A DNA stretch of 64,000 nt from Pseudonocardia phyllosphaerae (GTDB lineage Bacteria; Actinomycetota; Actinomycetes; Mycobacteriales; Pseudonocardiaceae), in assembly GCF_046546475.1 (NCBI RefSeq), contig NZ_JBKGXS010000007.1:244506-308505 (forward strand), read 5' to 3'. Under the pieces are notes generated by a model. The model did no database searches and was not told where the DNA came from. It saw only the letters and a program-made list of their open reading frames with translations. Below, piece after piece: positions 8,619 through 16,812 of the stretch; the stretch's first letter is position 1; every line of letters starts with the position of its first letter. A program made the translations under genes and the position numbers.

Positions 8619-9401
8619 TTACGTCCGCAGGCCGAGTGCCGCGGGCAGCTCGCGGGCGGCCTCGACCAGGCTGGGTCCGTACCAGGTGAGAAGGCGGCCG
8701 CTGACCAGGGCGGACGGGGCGTCGAACGCCTCCGGGCCGTCGTCGGCGGTGAAGGTGTACGGCTCGTCGGGCAGGACGACGAGGTCGTGCGGCGGCAGCT
8801 CGGCCGGGTCGAAGCGGGGGTAGCGCTCGGGGGAGTCGTCGAGGACGTTGCCGATCCCCAGCCGGTCCAGCACGGCGCCGGTGAAGGTGTCGGAGCCGAC
8901 CGCCATCCAGGGCTTCCGCCAGATCGGGACGACCGCGCGGCGCCGCGGTGACGCGGGCTCGACCGCCGCCCACAGCTCGCGGGCCTCGCGCAGCCAGTCC
9001 GGCTCGGGCAGCCGGCACGCGGTGAGCATCCGGCCGAGGGAGGCGAGGCCGCCGTCGACGTCGCGGATGTCGGTGACGTACACCGCGAGCCCCGCGGCGC
9101 GCAGCGCGTCGAGCTCGCCGGGCTTGTTCTCCTCCTGGTTGGCGAGCACCAGGTCCGGGGCCAGCGCGACGATCCGCTCGACGTCGGGGTTCTTGGTGCC
9201 CCGGATCCGCTCCACGTCGAGGTCCGCCGGGTGCGTGCACCAGTCGGTGGCGGCGACGAGCAGTCCCGGCGCGCTCGCCGCGACCGCCTCGGTGAGCGAG
9301 GGGACCAGTGACACCACCCGCTGCACACGCTCCGGCACCGGGACCGCGCGGCCCTCGTCGTCGAGCACGGGATCGGTCGCAGGGTCGGTCGCGGGGCTCA
9401 C
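8619..9401 (-). CDS. BtuF-like helical-backbone metal/cobalamin receptor protein, no signal peptide
   Basis: A 260-residue protein of the periplasmic-binding-protein class III fold: VVSLVPSLTEAVAA, DLVLANQEENKPGELDALRAAGLAVYV and a long central helix are typical of cobalamin/siderophore-binding BtuF/FhuD proteins. It lacks any N-terminal signal or lipobox (start MSPATDPATDPV), so it is probably cytoplasmic, as in the orphan cobalamin-binding-protein group of actinobacteria. No transporter genes adjoin it. The ligand is unproven. GTG start at 9401. Confidence 0.8.
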   Translation of the reverse strand: MSPATDPATDPVLDDEGRAVPVPERVQRVVSLVPSLTEAVAASAPGLLVAATDWCTHPADLDVERIRGTKNPDVERIVALAPDLVLANQEENKPGELDALRAAGLAVYVTDIRDVDGGLASLGRMLTACRLPEPDWLREARELWAAVEPASPRRRAVVPIWRKPWMAVGSDTFTGAVLDRLGIGNVLDDSPERYPRFDPAELPPHDLVVLPDEPYTFTADDGPEAFDAPSALVSGRLLTWYGPSLVEAARELPAALGLRT

Positions 9402-9720
9402 GGGGCCGACCGTAGTCGGCGGGACGCGGCGGAGCGGGGTGCTGCCGTGGATCGGACGTTGCCGGGGCGCGGACGGCGGCCGGTGCGCCGGGACCGCGCT
9501 CCCTGCGCGGGCAGCCGCAGGGTGGTCACCCCGCCGAGGTACCTCAGTAGGTGAGGCACTCCGCGGGGGGTTCTGCCGCCGCGGGATGTCTCAATGGCTC
9601 GCGGGATGTGTCGGTGGCTCGCGGGATGTGTCGGCGGCTCGCGGATGTCTCGGTGGCTCGCGAGATGTCTCAGCGGCTGAGGCATCTCCGGGATGGATGT
9701 CCGCCGCCCGCGGCGCGACC
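9402..9720. other. non-coding interval between convergently/divergently unrelated genes
   Basis: These 319 bp carry no ORF with convincing coding character. They hold the upstream region of the BtuF-like gene on the left and, on the right, a five-copy 20-bp tandem repeat that ends about 40 bp short of the 3' end of the LysR gene. A TGAGGCA(T)CTCCG word occurs on both flanks of the array (near 9552 and 9678). Confidence 0.7.
9581..9678. repeat. five-copy 20-bp tandem repeat
   Basis: Unit GCGGGATGTSTCRRTGGCTC occurs at 9581-9600, 9601-9620 and 9621-9640, then as 19-bp variants at 9641-9659 and 9660-9678. The variants differ by single-base deletions and substitutions, so reading frame is not kept and a coding role is unlikely. 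There are no spacers, which excludes a CRISPR. Confidence 0.9.
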
Positions 9721-10620
9721 TCAGTGCGTCTGCGCCAGCACCCGGGGTGCGTGCTCCAGGACGTGGGCCCGCAGGGCGGCGACGGGTGCGGTGGGACGGT
9801 CGCCGGTGGGGCGGACCATGCCGAGTGTCCGGACGGTGTGCGGCGATCGCACCGGCACCTCCACCACGCCCGCGATCGGCGCCGCGACCGGCAGCAGCGC
9901 CACGCCGAGGCCCGCGCCGACGAGCCCGCGCAGCGTCCCTGACTCGCCGCCCTCGAACGCGGGTCGCGGTTCGAACCCGGCCTCGCGGCACCAGCGCAGC
10001 ACCGTGCCGTGCAGCCCGTAGCCCCGGGCGAACAGCAGGAACGGCTCGTCGGCCGCCTCGGCGAGGTCGATCTCGGTCCGCGCCGCCAGCGGGTGCTCGG
10101 CCGGGACCGCCAGGCGCAGCTCCTCCTCGGCGAGCGGCACGGACTCCAGGCCGGTCTCGTCGGGCAGCGGCGAGGTGAGTGCGAGGTCGACGCTGCCGTC
10201 GCGCAGCCGTTCCAGCAGCCCGGCGTGCCGTGCCTGCACCAGGCGGATCCGTACGCCCGGGTATTCCCGGCGGAAGTCGCGCAGCAGCCGCGGCACGGCG
10301 TCGAGCCCGAGCGTGCCGAGGAAGCCGAGCGCGACGCGGCCGGTGGTGGGATCGGCGTCACCGGCGAGCTCGGCGGTGGCGGCGGTGAGCTCGGCCAGCG
10401 CGGCCTCGGCACGGGGGAGCAGCGTCCGGCCGGCCGCGGTGAGGTGCAGCCCGCGCCCGGCCCGGCGGAACAGCGACACCCCGAGCTCGTCCTCGAGCCG
10501 GGCGATCGACCGCGACAGCGTCGGCTGCGGGACGCCGATCTGCTCGGCCGCCCGGGTCAGGTGCCCGGTCCGTGCGACCGCGACGAACCGGTGCAGCCCC
10601 GGCGCCAGCGACTCATGCAT
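9721..10620 (-). CDS. LysR family transcriptional regulator
   Basis: A 299-residue LTTR: HTH in residues 5-65 (FVAVARTGHLTRAAEQIGVPQPTLSRSIARLEDELGV split across the motif) and an effector domain with GFLGTLG and VGAGLGVALLP. The ATG at 10620 gives the normal LysR N-terminus (MHESLAPGLHRFV); an upstream in-frame ATG would overlap the divergent promoter. It is divergent from an MFS exporter gene (67 bp between starts), the standard arrangement for a LysR regulator and its transporter target. Confidence 0.93.
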   Translation of the reverse strand: MHESLAPGLHRFVAVARTGHLTRAAEQIGVPQPTLSRSIARLEDELGVSLFRRAGRGLHLTAAGRTLLPRAEAALAELTAATAELAGDADPTTGRVALGFLGTLGLDAVPRLLRDFRREYPGVRIRLVQARHAGLLERLRDGSVDLALTSPLPDETGLESVPLAEEELRLAVPAEHPLAARTEIDLAEAADEPFLLFARGYGLHGTVLRWCREAGFEPRPAFEGGESGTLRGLVGAGLGVALLPVAAPIAGVVEVPVRSPHTVRTLGMVRPTGDRPTAPVAALRAHVLEHAPRVLAQTH

Positions 10621-10687
10621 GGATGGATGATAAGCACTCGTAACATGCATTGGACGCATGCTGTGGTCGCGCCTACGGTCGTACGCG

Positions 10688-11929
10688 ATGGCAACGATCG
10701 ATCGCTCCACCGTTCCCGGCGGCCGGCTCGCCGCTCCCGTCGAGCGCGGAACGCCCGAGTTCCGTCGCCTCGGGATCGCGCTCTGGCTCTCGGGACTGGC
10801 GACGTTCGTGCTGGTCTACAGCGTGCAGGGGCTGCTGCCGCGGCTCTCGGCGGAGTTCGGCGTCGGTTCCTCGACCGCCAGCCTCGTGCTGTCGGCGACG
10901 ACCGGGACCCTGGCCCTCGCCGTCCTCCCGCTGTCGGCGATGACCGAGTCCTGGGGCCGCGCCCGCGTCATGACGTGGGCGCTCGGCGCCTCGGCCGTCC
11001 TCGCGCTGGTCGCACCGCTGGCGCCGACCTTCGGGGCGCTCGTCGTCATCCGCGGACTGCAGGGCATCGCGCTGGCCGCGCTGCCGGCGCTGTCGATGGC
11101 GCACCTGACCCATGAGGTCGCACCCCGCCACCTCGGTGGCGCGGTCGGCCTGCTCATCGCCGGGAACACCCTCGGCGGTCTGTCCGGCCGGCTCGTCGCC
11201 ACCTGGGTCGCCGAGCTCGGCGGGTGGCGCGCGGGCATGGCGGCCGTGGGTGCGGTGTCGGTGCTGGCGACGATCGCGTTCCGCCTGGTCCTGCCCGCCC
11301 CGACCGCGCCGACCCCGCCCCGCACCCGGTTGCGCGACCTCGGCGCCCCGCTGCGCGCCCACGTCACCGACCCCGGTCTGCTGTGCCTGTTCGGCATGGC
11401 GTTCCTGCTCATGGGTGCGTTCGTGACGGTCTACAACTTCCTGGGCTTCCGGCTGCTGGCCCCGCCGTTCTCGCTGCCCGCGACGCTCGTCGGGCTGGTC
11501 TTCCTCGGCTACCTCGCCGGGAGCTGGGCCTCGACGCAGGCCGGGCGCCTTGGTGACCGGTTCGGTCGCCGCCCGGTGCTGTGGGTGGCCACGTTGATCG
11601 CGCTGGCCGGGATCTGGGTGACCCTGCCCGACAACCTGGTGACGGTGCTCGTCGGACTCCTGCTGGTCACCGTCGGGTTCTTCGGCGCGCACTCGGTCGC
11701 CAGCAGCTGGGTGGGCCGCCGCGCGGTCCTGCGGACGGGCGCGGTGCCGGCTCAGGCGTCGTCGCTCTACCTGGTCGGCTACTACGCGGGCTCCAGCTTC
11801 GGCGGCGCGTTCGGCGGCGTCGCCTACGACCACGGCGGTTGGATCGGGGTCACCGGCTACGTCAGCGCCCTGTTGCTCGGCGCCCTGGCCCTCGCCCTGG
11901 TCCTGCGCCGCAGCGCCCCGCCGGCCTGA
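10688..11929 (+). CDS. MFS transporter, YnfM-like drug/metabolite exporter
   Basis: A 413-residue major facilitator with twelve likely membrane segments beginning near residue 25 (LGIALWLSGLATFVLVYSVQGLLP split). The loop 2-3 motif appears as AMTESWGRARVM and its second-half counterpart as GRLGDRFGRRPVLW. Similarity in layout is to the YnfM/arabinose-efflux-like group. ATG at 10688 is chosen over an ATG ten codons upstream because it begins the conserved region and leaves room for the divergent promoter. The substrate is unknown; regulation by the adjacent LysR is inferred. Confidence 0.9.
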   Translation: MATIDRSTVPGGRLAAPVERGTPEFRRLGIALWLSGLATFVLVYSVQGLLPRLSAEFGVGSSTASLVLSATTGTLALAVLPLSAMTESWGRARVMTWALGASAVLALVAPLAPTFGALVVIRGLQGIALAALPALSMAHLTHEVAPRHLGGAVGLLIAGNTLGGLSGRLVATWVAELGGWRAGMAAVGAVSVLATIAFRLVLPAPTAPTPPRTRLRDLGAPLRAHVTDPGLLCLFGMAFLLMGAFVTVYNFLGFRLLAPPFSLPATLVGLVFLGYLAGSWASTQAGRLGDRFGRRPVLWVATLIALAGIWVTLPDNLVTVLVGLLLVTVGFFGAHSVASSWVGRRAVLRTGAVPAQASSLYLVGYYAGSSFGGAFGGVAYDHGGWIGVTGYVSALLLGALALALVLRRSAPPA

Positions 11930-11963
11930 GCGTCGTCCGGACCGTCGCGACTCCGGACGAATG

Positions 11964-12003
11964 CGACGATCCCCGCCACCCGGACGGGTGACGGGGATCG
12001 TCG
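11964..12003 (+). terminator. intrinsic terminator after MFS gene
   Basis: A 19-bp inverted repeat with one mismatch (11964-11982 and 11985-12003) lies 35 bp after the MFS stop and upstream of the 36-aa ORF. Confidence 0.8.
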
Positions 12004-12059
12004 TCTGGCACGGTGGTGAGGCCCCCACGAGAACCGACCTTCCCCCGGAGGACCGGATC

Positions 12060-12170
12060 ATGAAGAAGACCAACGGACGCAAGATCTCCAAGGCCGCCGA
12101 GTCGGTCTTCGAGGCCATCGGCATCCTCGGCGGCTGGAGCCGCGGCCGCCGGTCGCGCACCCGCCGCTGA
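12060..12170 (+). CDS. 36-aa basic small protein
   Basis: ATG at 12060 is preceded by GGAGG with eight-base spacing. The product begins MKKTNGRKISKAAESVFEAI, continues with a Gly/Trp segment and ends in an Arg-rich tail (RGRRSRTRR). It lies after a terminator and convergent to icmF, so it should have its own promoter in 12004-12050. Codon choice (AAG, ATC, GAG, GTC) looks translated. No family is recognised; a small amphipathic helix with a cationic tail could bind nucleic acid or membrane, but no function is claimed. Confidence 0.65.
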   Translation: MKKTNGRKISKAAESVFEAIGILGGWSRGRRSRTRR

Positions 12171-12205
12171 CCCGGCCCCGAGGTGCCCCGGGGGCCGGTG
12201 CCGGC

Positions 12206-15200
12206 TCACATGTTGCGGCGGTACTGGCCCCCGACCTCGAAGAACGCGTTCGTCAGCTGACCCAGCGAGCACACCCGCGCCGCTCTCATCAGCTCGTCGA
12301 ACACGTTGCCGTCGCCGGTCGCGACGTCCTGCAGCCGCCGCAGCGCCTGCTCGGCCTCGGTCCGGTGCCGGGACTGGAAGTCCTCCAGCCGGTCCAGCTG
12401 CGAGACCTTCTCCTCCTCGGTGGCCCGCGCCAGCTCGATCTCCTGCGGCTCCTCGTCGTCGCGCCCGGGCTTGAGGAACGTGTTGACGCCGACGATCGGC
12501 AGGTCCCCGGCGTGCTTGCGGTGCTCGTAGAGCATCGACTCGTCCTGGATCCGGCCGCGCTGGTAGCCGGTCTCCATCGCGCCCAGTACCCCGCCGCGCT
12601 GGGAGATCGACTCGAACTCCTGCAGCACCGCCTCCTCGACGAGGTCGGTCAGCTCGTCGATCACGAACGAGCCCTGCAGCGGGTTCTCGTTCAGCGACAG
12701 GCCCCACTCCTTGTTGATGATCATCTGGATCGCCATCGCGCGGCGCACCGACTCCTGCGACGGGGTGGTGACGGCCTCGTCGTAGGCGTTGGTGTGCAGG
12801 GAGTTCGCGTTGTCGTAGAGCGCGCACAGCGCCTGCAGCGTGGTCCGGATGTCGTTGAAGTTCATCTCCTGCGCGTGCAGCGACCGGCCCGAGGTCTGCA
12901 CGTGGTACTTCAGCTTCTGCGACCGCTCGTTCGCCCCGTAGCGCTCGCGCATCGCCACCGCCCAGATCCGCCGGGCGACCCGGCCGATCACGGTGTACTC
13001 CGCGTCCATGCCGTTGGAGAAGAAGAACGATAGGTTCGGCGCGAAGTCGTCGATGCTCATCCCGCGTGCCAGGTAGCTCTCGACGAAGGTGAACCCGTTG
13101 GCCAGGGTGAACGCGAGCTGGCTGATCGGGTTCGCCCCGGCCTCGGCGATGTGGTAGCCGGAGATCGAGACCGAGTAGAAGTTCCGCACCTGGTGGGCGA
13201 TGAACCACTCCTGGATGTCGGCCATCATCCGCAGGCTGAACTCGGTGGAGAAGATGCAGGTGTTCTGCCCCTGGTCCTCCTTGAGGATGTCGGCCTGCAC
13301 GGTCCCGCGGACGTTGGCCAGCGCGTAGGCCACGAGCTCCTCGCGCTCACCGGCGTCGGGCTCGCGGCCCTGCTCCTCGACGAACCGGTCCACCTGCTGG
13401 TCGATCGCGGTGTTGAGGAAGTACGCCAGGATCGTCGGCGCCGGGCCGTTGATCGTCATCGACACCGACGTCGTCGGCGAGCACAGGTCGAAGCCGTCGT
13501 AGAGCGCCTTGAGGTCGTCGAGCGTGGCGATCGAGACGCCGGAGGTGCCGACCTTGCCGTAGACGTCCGGGCGGGTCTCCGGGTCGTGCCCGTAGAGGGT
13601 CACCGAGTCGAACGCCGTCGACAGCCGCTTGGCGGCGGAGTCCTGTGAGAGGTACTTGAAGCGGCGGTTGGTGCGGAACGGGTCGCCCTCACCGGCGAAC
13701 ATCCGCGCCGGGTCCTCGCCCTCGCGCTTGAACGGGAACACCCCTGCGGTGAAGGGGAAGTAGCCGGGCAGGTTCTCCCGGCGCAGGAACCGCAGCAGCT
13801 CGCCGTCGTCGTCGTAGCGGGGGAGCGCGACGCGGCGGACCTTGCTGCCCGACAGCGTCTCCCGGGTCAGCTTCGTGCGGAACTCCTTGTCCCGCACGGT
13901 GTAGACGTACTCGTCGCCGGAGTAGTCCTCGACCCGGCCCGGCCACTGCTCGAGCAGCTCGGCGGACTCGGCCGGGATCTGCTTCTCCGCCTTCGCCAGC
14001 GCCTCGTCCACCGGCTCGCCGACGATCTCGCGGGCGGTGCGCAGGTGCTGTGCGGTACGGGCTGCGGCGGCGTGGGTCTCGGTGTCGGCGTGGTACCCGC
14101 GCAGCGTCTCGGCGATCTCGGCGAGGTAGCGGACCCGCTCCGGAGGGATGACCGCGGCGTAGTCCGACGAGGTCTTGGTCTCCACCCGCGGCAACCGGCC
14201 CTCGCCGACGGTCAGGCCGTCGGCGGCCAGCATGTCGCGCAGGTGCTGGTAGAGGGCGGTGACGCCGTCGTCGTTGAAGGTGGCGGCCGAGGTGCCGTAG
14301 ACCGGCATGTCCTCCCAGGTCGCGCCGAACTCCTCGCGGTTGCGCACGAGCTGGCGGCCGACGTCGCGGCGGGCGTCCTCGGCGCCGCGGCGCTCGAACT
14401 TGTTGATCGCGACGACGTCGGCGAAGTCCAGCATGTCGATCTTCTCGAGCTGGGACGCGGCGCCGAACTCGGGCGTCATCACGTAGAGGGAGTGATCGAC
14501 GAACGGGACGATGCCCGCGTCGCCCTGGCCGATGCCCGGGGTCTCGACGATCACGAGGTCGAAGCCGGAGGCGCGCAGCACCGAGATCGCGTCGCCGAGC
14601 CGCTCGGGCAGCGAGCCGCCGTCGCCGCCGCGGGTGGCGAGGCTGCGGAAGAACACCCGCTCACCCGAGAGCGCGTTCATCCGGATCCGGTCGCCGAGCA
14701 GCGCGCCGCCGCCCTTGCGCCGGGTCGGGTCGACGGCGAGCACGGCGATCCGGAGCTTGTCCTCCTGGTCGAGGCGGAAGCGGCGGACGATCTCGTCGGT
14801 CAGCGAGGACTTGCCGGAGCCGCCGGTGCCGGTGACGCCGAGTACCGGGACCGGCCGCTCGGAGGCGGCGATGCGCTCGCGCACCTCGTCGGGCAGCTTT
14901 CCGGACTCGGCCATGGTCAGCGCCCGGGCGAGCGTGGCGGTCTCGCCGGAGAACAGGCCGTCGTAGGAGGCGGAGCTTGCGGAGCCGACCATCGATACAG
15001 CGCCAGGCGGCGGCGAGTCGGTCAGATCCGTGTCGCATTCCCGGATCATGATGTTGATCATCCCGGGCAGGCCGAGGCGCTGGCCGTCCTCGGGGGAGAA
15101 GATGCGCGAGACGCCGCGCGAGTGCAGCAGCTCGATCTCCTCGGGGACGATCACGCCCCCGCCACCGCCGTAGACCTTGATGTGGCCTGCGCCGCGCTCG

Positions 15201-15463
15201 CGCAGCAGCTCGACCAGGTAGGAGAAGTACTCGACGTGCCCGCCCTGGTAGGAGGAGATGGCGACGCCCTGGACATCCTCCTGGATCGCGGCGTTCACGA
15301 CCTCGTCCACGGAACGGTTGTGCCCCAGGTGGATCACCTCGGCGCCCTGCTTCTGCAGGATGCGCCGCATGATGTTGATCGCGGCGTCGTGCCCGTCGAA
15401 CAGGCTCGCCGCGGTGACGAACCGGACCGGGTGTGACGGGACGTGCAGCGTCGGATCGGCCAT
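12206..15463 (-). CDS. icmF: fused isobutyryl-CoA mutase (IcmF)
   Basis: A 1085-residue fusion in the IcmF order: N-terminal B12-binding domain with DGHD at residues 23-26 and VIHLGHNRSVDEVV; a MeaB/ArgK-type G-protein domain with Walker A GTGGSGKSSLTD, switch residues TPGIGQGDAG and base-recognition NKFERRGAEDA; then the acyl-CoA mutase TIM barrel (YGKVGTSGVSIATLDDLK, SPTTSVSMTINGPA, SGYHIAEAGANPI). It interconverts isobutyryl-CoA and n-butyryl-CoA (some homologues pivalyl-CoA) using adenosylcobalamin, with the G domain protecting the cofactor. ATG at 15463 follows GGGAGGAG; the longer frame adds 15 unconserved residues. It is transcribed alone. Confidence 0.96.
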   Translation of the reverse strand: MADPTLHVPSHPVRFVTAASLFDGHDAAINIMRRILQKQGAEVIHLGHNRSVDEVVNAAIQEDVQGVAISSYQGGHVEYFSYLVELLRERGAGHIKVYGGGGGVIVPEEIELLHSRGVSRIFSPEDGQRLGLPGMINIMIRECDTDLTDSPPPGAVSMVGSASSASYDGLFSGETATLARALTMAESGKLPDEVRERIAASERPVPVLGVTGTGGSGKSSLTDEIVRRFRLDQEDKLRIAVLAVDPTRRKGGGALLGDRIRMNALSGERVFFRSLATRGGDGGSLPERLGDAISVLRASGFDLVIVETPGIGQGDAGIVPFVDHSLYVMTPEFGAASQLEKIDMLDFADVVAINKFERRGAEDARRDVGRQLVRNREEFGATWEDMPVYGTSAATFNDDGVTALYQHLRDMLAADGLTVGEGRLPRVETKTSSDYAAVIPPERVRYLAEIAETLRGYHADTETHAAAARTAQHLRTAREIVGEPVDEALAKAEKQIPAESAELLEQWPGRVEDYSGDEYVYTVRDKEFRTKLTRETLSGSKVRRVALPRYDDDGELLRFLRRENLPGYFPFTAGVFPFKREGEDPARMFAGEGDPFRTNRRFKYLSQDSAAKRLSTAFDSVTLYGHDPETRPDVYGKVGTSGVSIATLDDLKALYDGFDLCSPTTSVSMTINGPAPTILAYFLNTAIDQQVDRFVEEQGREPDAGEREELVAYALANVRGTVQADILKEDQGQNTCIFSTEFSLRMMADIQEWFIAHQVRNFYSVSISGYHIAEAGANPISQLAFTLANGFTFVESYLARGMSIDDFAPNLSFFFSNGMDAEYTVIGRVARRIWAVAMRERYGANERSQKLKYHVQTSGRSLHAQEMNFNDIRTTLQALCALYDNANSLHTNAYDEAVTTPSQESVRRAMAIQMIINKEWGLSLNENPLQGSFVIDELTDLVEEAVLQEFESISQRGGVLGAMETGYQRGRIQDESMLYEHRKHAGDLPIVGVNTFLKPGRDDEEPQEIELARATEEEKVSQLDRLEDFQSRHRTEAEQALRRLQDVATGDGNVFDELMRAARVCSLGQLTNAFFEVGGQYRRNM

Positions 15464-15591
15464 GATCCGCTCCTCCCGCCGGGCGGACGACGGCGGGACC
15501 CGGCCCATTTAGTTTGACATCCTAGTATCGGACGTACAAGGAAGCCGGGGTCACAATGCGATCATGAGGCGACCGCCCGAGCTGCGAGCGC

Positions 15592-15930
15592 TCAGGCGGC
15601 GTGCGGCTGTGCTGCGCCCGACCGCGCGGGCTCGGCCGCCGGCTCCGGCGGGGCGTCCCCGCGCTGGGCGTGCCGGCCGGTGGGCCAGGCCCCCGTCTCG
15701 GCGCCCGCGATCTCCGCGGCGACCCGCTGCGCCTGCACCAGCTTGTACGCGCGCCATCGCTTCCCGGCGAAGCCGGTGATCAGTCCGAGAACGAACAGGG
15801 TCAGTCCGGAGGCCAGGACGAGCGGCACCGCGAGTGCAGGAAAGGCAGCCGCGAGCAGAAAAGCCACGAGTGGCCAGTACAGCAGCGCCCGCCCCGCACC
15901 CCGTCGCGTCCAGTCGCGGTGAGGCGGCAT
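15592..15930 (-). CDS. small two-helix membrane protein, unknown
   Basis: A 112-residue protein with two hydrophobic segments (LYWPLVAFLLAAAFPALAV and LVLASGLTLFVLGLITGF, about residues 17-55) followed by a basic patch (GKRWRAYKLVQAQR) and a hydrophilic Ala/Pro-rich tail. It looks like a small integral membrane protein with a cytoplasmic tail. It is divergent from the mycothiol-type enzyme gene. No family recognised; the start lacks a clear Shine-Dalgarno sequence, so it may be leaderless or begin slightly differently. Confidence 0.7.
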   Translation of the reverse strand: MPPHRDWTRRGAGRALLYWPLVAFLLAAAFPALAVPLVLASGLTLFVLGLITGFAGKRWRAYKLVQAQRVAAEIAGAETGAWPTGRHAQRGDAPPEPAAEPARSGAAQPHAA

Positions 15931-16015
15931 GATCTATAAGTACCCGAACGCGGCGCCCGGCATGCATGACTCGCCGGACCGTCGGCGACAGTTTCCACCA
16001 CAGAGGCCGGAGTTC

Positions 16016-16786
16016 ATGTCCGAGTCATCCGCCGCGTCACCCGCTGCCGCGCTGGTCACCGAGAACGATCTTCTGGCCGAGCTGCTGGCCGGGGCGGACC
16101 TCACGCTGGAGGTTCCCACCTGCCCGGGCTGGACGCTGCAGCAGCTGCTCCGGCACACCGGGCGCGGGCACCGCTGGGCCGCCCAGATGGTGGCCTCCGG
16201 CGCGACCGAGGCGCTCGACCCGCGTGACGTCGCCGGCGGGAAGCCACCGGCCGACGACCCGGCGACCGGCGCGCAGTGGCTGCGCGACGGCGCCGGCGAG
16301 CTGCTCGACGCCGTCGACGCGGCCGGGCCGGACGCACCGGTCTGGACGTTCACCGGGCCGAAGCCGGCGGCCTGGTGGATCCGGCGCCGGCTGCACGAGG
16401 CCACCGTGCACCGGGCCGACGCCGCGATCGCCCTCGGCGTCCCCTTCGAGATCGACCCCGCGGTCGCCGCCGACGGCGTCTCCGAGTGGCTCGGCCTGCT
16501 CGCCGCCCGCCCGGCAGGCGACGAGCCGCCGCTGGCCGACGGCGCGTCGCTGCACCTGCACGCCACCGACGACGGCCTCGGCCACGACGGCGAGTGGATG
16601 ATCCGCGGCGAGGGCGGCCGGGTCGTCTGGGAGCACGGGCACGGCAAGGGCGACGCCGCCGTCCGCGGCCGCGCCGCCGACCTGCTGCAGGGCACGCTGC
16701 GCCGCATCCCCGCCGACGACGACCGGCTGCAGGTCCTCGGTGATGCCGGCGTCTGGACGACCTGGCTGGCCCGCACCGGTTTCTGA
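16016..16786 (+). CDS. maleylpyruvate isomerase family mycothiol-dependent enzyme (DinB/MDMPI fold)
   Basis: A 256-residue protein with the N-terminal MDMPI/DinB four-helix bundle: LVTENDLLAELL, VPTCPGWTLQQLLRHTGRGHRWAA (the conserved metal-binding His within LLRHTGRGH) and RRLHEATVHRADAAIALG carrying later ligand His residues. The C-terminal part is the MDMPI C-domain (LHLHATDDGLG, RGRAADLLQGTL). Family members use mycothiol as cofactor or bind metal; the substrate of most, including this one, is unknown. ATG at 16016 is preceded by AGAGG. Confidence 0.85.
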   Translation: MSESSAASPAAALVTENDLLAELLAGADLTLEVPTCPGWTLQQLLRHTGRGHRWAAQMVASGATEALDPRDVAGGKPPADDPATGAQWLRDGAGELLDAVDAAGPDAPVWTFTGPKPAAWWIRRRLHEATVHRADAAIALGVPFEIDPAVAADGVSEWLGLLAARPAGDEPPLADGASLHLHATDDGLGHDGEWMIRGEGGRVVWEHGHGKGDAAVRGRAADLLQGTLRRIPADDDRLQVLGDAGVWTTWLARTGF

Positions 16787-16812
16787 GCCGCTGCTGGGCC
16801 GTTTCTGAGCGG

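Noticed and set aside
8619..9401. Cobalamin riboswitch near BtuF-like or icmF genes
   Set aside because: No B12-box-like conserved core was seen upstream of either gene.
9581..9678. Possible CRISPR array
   Set aside because: 20-bp units are directly adjacent with no spacers and no cas genes are present.
15514..15540. TTGACA at 15514 as a plus-strand promoter
   Set aside because: No -10 hexamer at 16-18 bp and no plus-strand gene follows; the interval is the icmF upstream region on the other strand.
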